DNA from: JAVEWJ01 sp034004605
GTDB lineage: Bacteria > Patescibacteriota > Gracilibacteria > UBA1369 > LOWO2-01-FULL-3
Length of the DNA stretch: 64,000 bases
Direction: 5' to 3'
Assembly: GCA_034004605.1 (NCBI GenBank)
Contig: JAVEWJ010000001.1
Location: forward strand, 310,001 to 374,000
Each line of letters starts with the position of its first letter. The stretch's first letter is position 1. The notes beneath the pieces are model-generated. The model was not told the origin of the DNA and ran no database searches. It saw only the letters and a program-made list of their open reading frames with translations. The position numbers were made by a program, and so were the translations under genes. Of this stretch, positions 11,401 through 16,969 are shown in pieces.

Positions 11401-12427
11401 TTTAACCGCAGCGGTTAAATCTTCCTCAGATGTATTAAATGGTCAATATTCTCATTTGGTTTATAATTTTAAGGCCGGGTTAGAGGATAGGCTTAGTTTA
11501 TATATTAACGGAGAGCTTGATTCTTTTAATGATGTTACGAATGATGCAAGTGAGGTAGATTTTCAAGAAACAGCTTTGTATTTTGGAACTTCTTATGGTT
11601 CTACGATTGGTGGAAACAATGCGAGTGGTGAAGAGTATTTCACCGGAAAAATCGATGAAATAAGACTTTCAAATCAATCTTTTACTGATGCATATATTGA
11701 AACGGTTTACAATAATTTAAGTGATCCAACTAACTTTATTACTTTTGGAACTGAAGAAGAATATGATGGTCAGCCAGGTGGAAGTACTGAGCTTCCAACT
11801 ATGACTGACAAAGAAGCGGTAGATATTAGAGGAGAAATTGGCGCCGGTTCTCTTTGGATTTCAGCAAATGGAGACCTTGCAAATGGTATACGTCTTGAGC
11901 AGGGTCGGGTGTCTCCAGAGGCGGAAAAAGTTAAATGGCTTTATGATGAAGGTACTGATTATATTTCTTTCGGAGATAGTGCTAGTCCGGATGGGTTTAG
12001 ACTTCAGCTTTATATGGTAAGTGAAGACGGAGGAAATTTTGTATACAGTGGTACTTCGATTGGACAATTTAATGTTCCGGTTGAGAACTTTGTGGTGTAT
12101 GGAAATTATGACACACTTGGTGGAGTGGGACAGGCTCCAAGTAAGGCTGTCGATGACTCCGTGGCTACTTTAAATATCGATCCTTCGAAGAGTTGTTCGG
12201 AGGCGCTTAATTTGAGTAATTATACTTTTCATGAGGATTTGACTTCGGGAGATTTTGGAATGTCGCTTTCGGGAGTGCCTCAAGATTATCTTAAGTCAAA
12301 TGTTCCTTGTATTACTGAAGGTACTATTGATCTTCGGGCTTTTGAACTTCTGATTCCGCCAAATTGTGCAGAGGGTGGATATAATTCTACACTGTACATC
12401 CTAATGTTAAATGGAAGTGGCTTGTAA
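5456..12427 (+). CDS. giant secreted repeat protein (2323 aa) with LamG half and WxL-like C-terminal domain
   Basis: Starts 3 bases after the previous stop and has its own signal peptide (about 1-34, ending SASAAA). Three large modules begin at residues about 39, 1120 and 1505 with the signature YWVG...(C)W-S-A-S-S-G-G...VP. Each continues as Gly/Ser/Thr-rich beta-helix-like repeats (GGTFYG, GTFIAPSGN), and each ends with a linker of the form SVDSGNNTNW. After the third linker (about 1905) the style changes: one propeller blade (IVFDGGLYLGASDGNLYRR), the second half of a LamG domain at about 1996-2100 (LSLYINGELDSF; GKIDEIRLSN), and at 2125-2323 the same beta-domain as the gene at 3233. It is probably a cell-surface adhesin or stalk. 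The YWVG repeat type is common in giant CPR proteins (recollection); ligand unknown. Confidence 0.8.
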   Translation: MKLLKQKFEVRILLGIAFAFCVFFVFSDNSASAAALSRYWVGADSGCKSNNWNDTACWSASSGGSPGASVPNNSIFDTYTVYFTSAATGADDCNVNISPTLTAMYMQSGYSNTVYAGSSTMSFVANLSILSGTFDPGSSTVVFGSATSSSILDINVSQSFHNLTINKTHSSSNILNTSTNDTITILGTLYLVEGRLGVRSGGQIICNNPVSWDSTFDGANPSATYLGYLVLRDDTIIPAGQINVPGLRIDNVLNPALEVTTGVGTGGINFYGNFEIVENSGTGGTFSNSANQDLNFMRLLTINNGTFYAGSAPSSSPNITFSSGTGTKTVTIADGEFYARSATINMDTYGSFVVSGGTFYGADSTITILRTSTNITISSGAFIAPSGNMTLYGGFAHTAGTFTHSNGTVIFDGTGFILVDVPASGGTFYNLFIRKDNDTSYVYTNADTIEVLGELELSRGMLGVRTGGYLQVKGSIDWQSTFNGRYATSSYYGYLQFFISSVVIPEPAAGLTPQIPSIMLEATQLETDSGGTSALTFGGYLVVNGTSSFENVATVDITYNRTVTINDGYIDVYGGTQNFAEDLIVNSDADSVILTGNINFTSSGSTLQINGGTVYAQNADMNMDGGDAFDLNAGTFNAPSSGKTMYIYGNFSVDSGAVFNPGLGTVYFDGTTISNITVPSGFVFRNMTMDKGADTNYLYFPSGSTPTVLGTLTLGNGKLSIYNSASLTAEGTLNWTSDFDGAYESTSTRGPLIIKTTGSSGDVDIPDTDIVWPVLQLDNSNKSDLRVRKLGYTYPVTVYNFTIDTGSGSGATFELDPASSMTVSNALTMNNGSFLTKGADLTLYNFNISGGLLSADTATVDETVVSVTGNTAFTVSGGEVDLTEAESFISTSGATTNIYLTGGTFKAPPYISLARGLDFEAGSTFVHNFGVVELETNLSSSLYTDGTNSLYNLTISKDAIANTIDFSGNINIDGDLRLFTGTLDFNNFTHNIAGDLVLSGTSTEIVEASSTVVLDGYGQTISGPWSFYNLTKISEDAETLYFLEDTIVTILNTTTLSGVDSVNRLSLRTDGNNSLQWKIDPQGTRVFSYLDIMDSNNVNATVAIAGTGSLDSGNNTNWSFGYKYWVGSEASCNGSFSDSDCWAASSGGSGGQDVPGVNDTVFFDSSDTSDCLIDSVVDVKGIRIEPGYTGEITVDSVSVTVGTDRFLQRDGDFLMTDADMINTDNFYLYGGYFEMDGGDFSSLDFYYNYFTPRTASGNFSAVDSMDINGHFVFGSNTDNSSGTFTAPSGNMNVSGNFYSYASNNSVFTANGGTFIFDGAGDSVYDYYDSDVSFNNLTLNKSSGSAKLTVSADIDINGNLSIATGTFEVPTLSSPNIFVAGNFLRTNLSGVFSPGYSEVILDGGSQLINNSNTFYALTKLADSVSETLTFQAGSTTTITNDASIKGTSSYILNLRSSTDSSVWYINPSGQRVFSYVDVKDSTNSAALAISALSSVDSGNNTNWDFGYKYWVGPDAGSWNDSSNWSAVSGGSGGAGVPDSNSFVVFDGSTSCDIPDSYDVNIASLTLASTFTSEVRGGDGTLTISGDLNIRGGKLEMETMDLVVSTDFYLTGGVFASTSGSGVVGGRFLAYEGSFYAGNTSTFTVNSFFEMNNGSGYDNDAIVDFSDVTTLDLNSWFVVGSTSGGAFYGPLAGTVNVALDVFLSTDSSVFDTNLVMDSGNSVTLQCSNQTLDSVTIDKQSPLNSVLFSTDLRVSENLTFTVGTVYPAGDIYVGGDWVMGESAYTNFVSTYATGDKTVYLNGENQAIYGSTTFANLSKVISVGTTPLLLNFESGETQTITGSMTLEGLSTSVRLLLRATDETFATYIDPQGSRTVSFLDVQDNYNINSTEIEAYNTGSVDSGNNDAWSFDLTINSWVDAFSTFNAHLFSGAYRGSMIIYKIFAQYINSWSMDYSLSGAGRIRSSIVFDGGLYLGASDGNLYRRNDLTAAVKSSSDVLNGQYSHLVYNFKAGLEDRLSLYINGELDSFNDVTNDASEVDFQETALYFGTSYGSTIGGNNASGEEYFTGKIDEIRLSNQSFTDAYIETVYNNLSDPTNFITFGTEEEYDGQPGGSTELPTMTDKEAVDIRGEIGAGSLWISANGDLANGIRLEQGRVSPEAEKVKWLYDEGTDYISFGDSASPDGFRLQLYMVSEDGGNFVYSGTSIGQFNVPVENFVVYGNYDTLGGVGQAPSKAVDDSVATLNIDPSKSCSEALNLSNYTFHEDLTSGDFGMSLSGVPQDYLKSNVPCITEGTIDLRAFELLIPPNCAEGGYNSTLYILMLNGSGL

Positions 12428-12539
12428 AAGGGTTTTATTTTGATGGGGGAAATTGTGGTTGCAATGGATTTTGTTTCAGTTATATTGGATGGGAGCCAAT
12501 TTTTTGAAAGAATTTTTGAAGAATTGCGTAATTACACTA

Positions 12540-12567
12540 TTGATTTTTTTGTCAAATGGTGTATGAT
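12540..12567 (+). promoter_or_regulatory. promoter of the monocistronic secreted protein gene
   Basis: TTGATT (12540-12545), 16-base spacer, TATGAT (12562-12567) in a TGGTGTATGAT context. The start codon is 61 bases downstream, a long leader for this window. The 200-base gap 12428-12628 holds nothing else recognised. Confidence 0.5.
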
Positions 12568-12628
12568 GTAGGAGAAGTAAATAAAATTTAATATATATTT
12601 ATTTCATTTATCATTTAATAAAACAAAA

Positions 12629-13312
12629 ATGAAAAACAAATTTCTGCTTATGGCAGTAATTTCGGCCCTAGCGGCACTAGTTATCGTTCCATCGACGATG
12701 GCTGTGGATTCAACTGAGGATGTTGAAGTTTCGACTTCCATTATTTCAGGAGAATTCTTATTTACAGCAAGTGGTGTTTTTGAAAGTCCTATCAGCCTTG
12801 GAGGTTATCAAATTCCAAATGTTGACACTTGGGTTTCAGTAACAAACACTTATGATGCAGCAAACTGGTTTCAATTGCATGATTATGATGGAGTTGCCGG
12901 TGCTACTATCGGTATCGGTTTGACAACAGACTTCTTGCATACAGCAAGTACTACATATCCTGAAATTCCAGGTGAAAGTTTCTTATATTCTTTGAATGAT
13001 GGAGAAGGTGCTGCAACATGTGCAAAAGATATTTATGATGTGAGAAATGGATGTACAATTGTCTTAGCTAGAACTTCTCTTGAGGTTAGTGATCCTTCAA
13101 ACTATACAATCTTTGACGATTTTACCAATGTGGCTGGAGATTATTTCTCTGAAGCTTTAGTTGGTGATTATTCAACTAATAAAATTCTTTCCACAACAAC
13201 AACTTATCCATACGAAGTAAGATTTGGTCTTGGTAAGTTTAAATTGGAAATTCCTGCAAATATCAAATCAGGTGAATATACTTCAACATTGTATTTGTTG
13301 GCTATGCCATAG
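12629..13312 (+). CDS. small secreted beta protein, divergent WxL-like paralog, probably abundant
   Basis: 227 residues. Signal peptide about 1-25 with a clear A-x-A-like end (STMAVDST). The mature part opens with a FLFTASGVFESPISL strand and ends GKFKLEIP...SGEYTSTLYLLAMP, matching the closing block of the genes at 3233 and 13413 and of the giant protein's C-terminus. The central block (NWFQLHDYDGVAGATIGIGL) aligns with the DYLYF/PGFxIQ block of its relatives, but the rest has diverged. It is the only gene here with both its own promoter and a strong intrinsic terminator, and it uses more C-ended Phe and Asn codons than its neighbours. These hints suggest a major surface protein. The resemblance to WxL domains is inferred from the closing strand only. 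Confidence 0.7.
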   Translation: MKNKFLLMAVISALAALVIVPSTMAVDSTEDVEVSTSIISGEFLFTASGVFESPISLGGYQIPNVDTWVSVTNTYDAANWFQLHDYDGVAGATIGIGLTTDFLHTASTTYPEIPGESFLYSLNDGEGAATCAKDIYDVRNGCTIVLARTSLEVSDPSNYTIFDDFTNVAGDYFSEALVGDYSTNKILSTTTTYPYEVRFGLGKFKLEIPANIKSGEYTSTLYLLAMP

Positions 13313-13329
13313 TTCTTTTCTAAAACTTG

Positions 13330-13360
13330 AAAAAGAGGGGCTTTAAGTCCCTCTTTTTTT
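13330..13360 (+). terminator. intrinsic terminator after the 227-aa secreted protein
   Basis: Stem AAAAAGAGGG (13330-13339) with CCCTCTTTTT (13349-13358), 9-base loop, continuing into a T-run. It lies 18 bases after the stop codon. This is one of only two strong intrinsic terminators seen in the window. Confidence 0.9.
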
Positions 13361-13382
13361 GTTTTGTATTATTTTTGTATTT

Positions 13383-13391
13383 TGATAAAAT
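13383..13391 (+). promoter_or_regulatory. extended -10 promoter
   Basis: TGATAAAAT, 21 bases before ATG 13413, directly after the terminator of the preceding gene. Same TGnTAnAAT type as at 3206, 14119 and 16934. Confidence 0.5.
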
Positions 13392-13412
13392 GGTGTCGGA
13401 ATTATCATTTTT

Positions 13413-14090
13413 ATGAAAAATTTTTTTTATTTTGTATCGGTTTTGTTTTGTTTTTTGGCTTTTTGCGCTTCTACATTCTCATTGTCTGCGCCTACCTATG
13501 TTTTAATTTTGCCCGGTTACTTTTATTTTACAATAAACGGATCTTTACAGGAGGGTGTCTTGCTTGATGGATTGTTGCCAGCTGATAATGTAACCAGTCA
13601 GGTCGGTCATTGGGATGCTGATAAGAATTTAGATTTCTTGTATTTTTATGATTCTTCAAATGTTCCGGGTTTTAGAATACAAATGTATTTGGATGGTGAT
13701 TTTAAATATAGTGGTTCTTATTCATCTCAACCAGATATATCATTGACTAATTTTAAGGTGTTTTCTGAGTGGGATTCAGTGTCTTTAGAAGGAAAAGCCC
13801 CTACTGTAGGGGTTGATAGTATTTTTAACACAGTAAATATTGATAGTCTTCAAAGTTGTAAACCGGATGAATTATTGCCCTATTCTTCATATTATAATTT
13901 AAACACAGATTTTTATTTGCCTCCTTTTTCTAAGAATTTTGTTCCAGATTCTTTTGATTATTTAACTTCCACAAATTCTTGTAAAAACGAAGGAAAACTT
14001 TATATTGGACGGTTCCAGTTGGATTTGGGGGTTGTTAAGGCCGGTGAATATAAGTCAAGTTTGTATGTTATTATGCTTGATGGTTATTAA
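13413..14090 (+). CDS. small secreted beta-domain protein, WxL-like paralog family
   Basis: 225 residues with a signal peptide about 1-26. It shares all four blocks of the family: FYFTINGSLQEGVLL, DFLYFYDSSNVPGFRIQMYL, the VDSIFNTVNIDSLQSC block, and C-x-x-EGKLYIGRFQLDLG followed by GEYKSSLYVIMLDGY. It is closest in layout to the gene at 3233 and to residues 2125-2323 of the giant protein. Two Cys in equivalent positions suggest a conserved disulfide. A second extended -10 box directly after it begins the next unit. No enzymatic residues stand out; a structural or binding role on the cell surface is likely. Confidence 0.72.
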   Translation: MKNFFYFVSVLFCFLAFCASTFSLSAPTYVLILPGYFYFTINGSLQEGVLLDGLLPADNVTSQVGHWDADKNLDFLYFYDSSNVPGFRIQMYLDGDFKYSGSYSSQPDISLTNFKVFSEWDSVSLEGKAPTVGVDSIFNTVNIDSLQSCKPDELLPYSSYYNLNTDFYLPPFSKNFVPDSFDYLTSTNSCKNEGKLYIGRFQLDLGVVKAGEYKSSLYVIMLDGY

Positions 14091-14118
14091 GATTTATCTT
14101 TTTTTCTTTAAATTTTTG

Positions 14119-14127
14119 TGGTATAAT
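14119..14127 (+). promoter_or_regulatory. extended -10 promoter of the DUF916-like gene pair
   Basis: TGGTATAAT, 12 bases before ATG 14140, embedded in TTTTTGTGGTATAATTATTA. The leader is so short that transcripts may be nearly leaderless. Confidence 0.6.
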
Positions 14128-14139
14128 TATTAGATAAAA

Positions 14140-15342
14140 ATGAGTATGAATTTAAGAAAACTAATGAAACTTTTGTTAAAAAATTTCCTATTTGGTGCCT
14201 TGTTTTTATTTGTGTTTGTTTTATTTAATGGTGTTTCATATGCGAAATCGCCTTCTTTTACTTTCGTGAAGCTGGATGCTGGAGCCGGTTCTCGAATCTT
14301 TTTGGATGATGTTAAGCCTGGTGAGACTGTAAGTGGTGTATTGAGAATATCATTGATGGAAAATGTTCCGACAATTTTTGAGATATTTTTTGTTGATAAT
14401 ATGGGGAATAAATTCGATAAACTCAATTTGTCCGAGACTGATTTAAAATATTTTACTTATGATAAGTGGATTCAATTAGATGTTGAGTCGCCTATTTATT
14501 TGGAAGGTATGGGGTCAATGGAAATTCCTTATACTATTTCCGTTCCGGTAGGGGCTTTACCTGGAGATTATGCCGGTTCTTTTGTCGCCACGGTAAATTC
14601 CTATGGAGAAAAAGCAGTTTCTGCTATTGAAAACTATGTTCCGGGGGAAAATTTTGGGTCTGGAGCAAAAGTAAAGATTGGAATTGCTATTGAATTTTTG
14701 ATGAGAGTTTCCGGAGATGTTACTCCTATTTTGGATTTAAAAGATGTATCCTATTATAAGGAACAGGCTACTGAAAAGTTTAACGTGGTTCTTTCTTATG
14801 AAAATAAAGGAAATGTTGCTTTATTGCCTAAGGCTAGGTTGCGAATAGAAAATATTTGGGGTAGGGAACTCTATAGTGGGGAATTTGTGTTTCCGGTTGT
14901 TGGACCTTACAAAGAAGTTTCATCAGTAATGAAGCTGAGTACTAGAGATTTTTATTTCGATTATGGAATTTATGATGTAAATGTAGAATTATATTATGAT
15001 GTGTTTTCCAGATCATTAGGTGAAAACTTGGTTTATTTATCCGGGAATGCTTTGATGAAAGTTTATTATTTTCCTTGGTATTTTTTCGCAATTTTATTTT
15101 TAATACTTATTTTAGTTTCATTAAGATTTTTTTATAAAAATGTTCGTGTTTTTTTCTTAGCAAAGAATGCCAAAGTGTATTTGGTTAGACCTAATGATAC
15201 TTTACAAATAATTTCAACAAAGTTTAAAATTGATCCAAAATATTTGATTTTGTTAAATAAATTAAAGCCTCCATATTTTTTGACAACTGGTCAAAAGTTA
15301 TTAATTCCTTTCCAAAATAAAAATGAAAAAAAGAAAATTTAG
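14140..15342 (+). CDS. DUF916/WxL-interacting-like membrane protein with C-terminal LysM
   Basis: 400 residues. Signal peptide about 1-35 (ends GVSYAKS). The ectodomain resembles the WxL-interacting DUF916 fold: DDVKPGETVSGVLRISL, a W in YDKWIQLDVE, then a MEIPYTISVPVGALPGDYAG block typical of the group. A second beta domain (about 190-300) resembles the DUF3324 position, though I cannot confirm that family. One transmembrane helix (about 308-330) is followed by a clear LysM motif at about 346-392 (YLVRPNDTLQIISTKF; LTTGQKLLIPF). With a single helix after a cleaved signal, the LysM would face the cytoplasm, which is odd. The next gene overlaps its end by 20 bases. Confidence 0.7.
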   Translation: MSMNLRKLMKLLLKNFLFGALFLFVFVLFNGVSYAKSPSFTFVKLDAGAGSRIFLDDVKPGETVSGVLRISLMENVPTIFEIFFVDNMGNKFDKLNLSETDLKYFTYDKWIQLDVESPIYLEGMGSMEIPYTISVPVGALPGDYAGSFVATVNSYGEKAVSAIENYVPGENFGSGAKVKIGIAIEFLMRVSGDVTPILDLKDVSYYKEQATEKFNVVLSYENKGNVALLPKARLRIENIWGRELYSGEFVFPVVGPYKEVSSVMKLSTRDFYFDYGIYDVNVELYYDVFSRSLGENLVYLSGNALMKVYYFPWYFFAILFLILILVSLRFFYKNVRVFFLAKNAKVYLVRPNDTLQIISTKFKIDPKYLILLNKLKPPYFLTTGQKLLIPFQNKNEKKKI

Positions 15343-16051
15343 TTCGGTTAGTGTTATTTTAGCAATGGTTTTGTTCTTTGTTTTTTTGGCTCTCGGAATA
15401 TTTATCAAAGAACGGAATTTTTACGATAGAATCTTGGTAGAAAAAGCTTTCGAAGTTTTTCCTTCTTCAGCGGAGCGTAGTGGGATTTCTTTTAAGATGG
15501 TTGATGCAATTCGAGATGAACAAGGTCAGGATAATATAAAAAAAATGACGGTAAGGCCAGGAGATGTTGTAGAAAGAGTTTTTTTGGTTAAAAATCATTA
15601 CTTAACTCCACAAACTGTTTCTTTTGTTTCTTTTGATGTCTTTAATTCACAACATTCTGATAATCCTTTTTCAGTGGAGTATTCCGGCGGTGATTCATTT
15701 GTATTACAACCCGGTGAGTGGAGGTTTGGAAAGGTATTATTTACGATACCTTCAGATGTTGAGGTGGGTGAGTATGTTGGAAAAATTGCTTTAAGAAATC
15801 AGGATGTTTTGAAATATCAAAAAAATGTTGATTTAGTCCTTGCTGTTGCTAATGAATTTTATTTTGATGTGAAGGACTCAATAGAAGAAAATTTTGAACA
15901 TGTGGTATATATTGATTCTACTTTAACACCAAGAGGTGTTGCTATGGACTATGTGTTTTCTGATTTAAAAGGACTTGTAGGGTATGGTTTTGCCTTATTT
16001 TCTTTGTTCTTTTTGTATAAGGCTTTTGTATATGATAGAAAGAAGAAATAA
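15323..16051 (+). CDS. DUF916-like membrane protein with two membrane helices
   Basis: 242 residues. The start ATG lies inside the end of the preceding gene, implying co-translation. Helix at about 11-28, exterior domain, and a second helix at about 213-232 followed by a short KKK tail. The exterior domain has the same logic as its neighbour: TVRPGDVVERVFLVKNHYL, FVLQPGEWRFGKVLFTIPSD, VGEYVGKIAL. It lacks the long second beta domain and the LysM. It probably partners with the preceding protein in a membrane-bound surface complex; this is inferred from shared fold and overlap. The following gene is convergent, 4 bases away. Confidence 0.6.
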   Translation: MKKRKFSSVSVILAMVLFFVFLALGIFIKERNFYDRILVEKAFEVFPSSAERSGISFKMVDAIRDEQGQDNIKKMTVRPGDVVERVFLVKNHYLTPQTVSFVSFDVFNSQHSDNPFSVEYSGGDSFVLQPGEWRFGKVLFTIPSDVEVGEYVGKIALRNQDVLKYQKNVDLVLAVANEFYFDVKDSIEENFEHVVYIDSTLTPRGVAMDYVFSDLKGLVGYGFALFSLFFLYKAFVYDRKKK

Positions 16052-16055
16052 TATT

Positions 16056-16772
16056 TTATTTCTTCTTAGTCTTTTTAATAATTTTTTTTGTTGGTTTTTT
16101 GACGATTTTTTTAGCCGGTTTGTGGGTTTTTGTGAGTGCGATTTTGAGTATTAAAGCGATTATAATGAGAAGAAGGATTTTATTTATATTTTCTTCAATT
16201 TGTATATATAGTAATGAAATGTTTTCTTGAAATGTTTTATTTATTTCAGTTTGTTTGTTTTCTTTGCTGATGTTGCTTATTTTGTTGGTAATGATGCCTT
16301 TTGTGTAGTCTTGATCTAATTTTTCGCCATTTATTATTGATATGGATAATTCGTTTCCAATTCCCAAAGAGACCTTTATACCGCCATTTGACGAAGAATT
16401 TGTTTGTTCGTATTTACTTAGGTTTCCAATTATCAATCCTTTTATGGTTTTTTCTTCAGAGTTTTCCGGTATTGTTATTGAAAATGGTGTTTTTATTGTT
16501 TCCAATGGTTTTAGCCTGATTTTATAGCTGTCGAATCTTGCCCATCTTTCAGGAATTTTATTGGTTGATATGCTTATTTCTAGCCATCTTTCTTGGTCTT
16601 GATTTGTAATTGTTAAATAATCCTTAATAGTACTTCCGGGTGTCGTTGTGTATGTAAAGCCGGTATTTGAGTTTTTTATGAATGAAAAGGCCGGGCTGCT
16701 TGTTGCGAAAGCGTTGTTAACAATCAGTAACATAAGAATTGATGTAGTTGCTAAAACAAGGAGTTTTTTCAT
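16056..16772 (-). CDS. DUF916-like surface protein with C-terminal anchor and Lys-rich tail
   Basis: 238 residues. Signal peptide about 1-23 (NNAFA). The exterior domain shows the DUF916-like pattern: TTTPGSTIKDYLTITNQDQE, a W in IPERWARF, then RLKPLETIKTPFSITIPEN and IKGLIIGNL. A C-terminal helix (about 190-210) is followed by a tail of repeated KKxxKK units. It is read against its neighbours but carries the same domain as the genes at 14140, 15323 and 16970. Function unknown beyond a likely surface scaffold or binding role. Confidence 0.62.
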   Translation of the reverse strand: MKKLLVLATTSILMLLIVNNAFATSSPAFSFIKNSNTGFTYTTTPGSTIKDYLTITNQDQERWLEISISTNKIPERWARFDSYKIRLKPLETIKTPFSITIPENSEEKTIKGLIIGNLSKYEQTNSSSNGGIKVSLGIGNELSISIINGEKLDQDYTKGIITNKISNISKENKQTEINKTFQENISLLYIQIEENINKILLLIIIALILKIALTKTHKPAKKIVKKPTKKIIKKTKKK

Positions 16773-16791
16773 AAATTTATTTAGTTTTGAG

Positions 16792-16818
16792 TGAATATTA
16801 GAGTTTTTAAGTTGTCAA
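16792..16818 (-). promoter_or_regulatory. candidate promoter of the minus-strand DUF916-like gene
   Basis: Minus strand: perfect -35 TTGACA (16818-16813), 15-base spacer, TATTCA (16797-16792), about 20 bases before ATG 16772. The spacer is slightly short. Confidence 0.35.
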
Positions 16819-16901
16819 AACAATTGAAAGTGCTATGAAAAGGCATATTTTTTGGTTTTGAAAATAAAAATTTTAAATAACGGATTATGCGAGGAATTTT
16901 G

Positions 16902-16942
16902 GGCTTTTTTGTCTTTAAAAACAGGCTTTTTTGTGGTAAAAT
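16902..16942 (+). promoter_or_regulatory. extended -10 promoter preceded by a direct repeat
   Basis: TGGTAAAAT at 16934-16942 is an extended -10 box, 28 bases before ATG 16970. Just upstream GGCTTTTTTGT occurs twice (16902-16912 and 16924-16934), 22 bases apart, about two helical turns; the second copy runs into the -10 box. It may be a regulator site. Confidence 0.45.
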
Positions 16943-16969
16943 ATATGGATAAAATAAAAACAAAAATAA

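Noticed and set aside
16040..16067. Hairpin AAGAAGAAAT...ATTTCTTCTT between convergent genes
   Set aside because: It arises from the Lys-rich ends of two convergent coding regions and is A/T-only, so it is weak evidence for a terminator.
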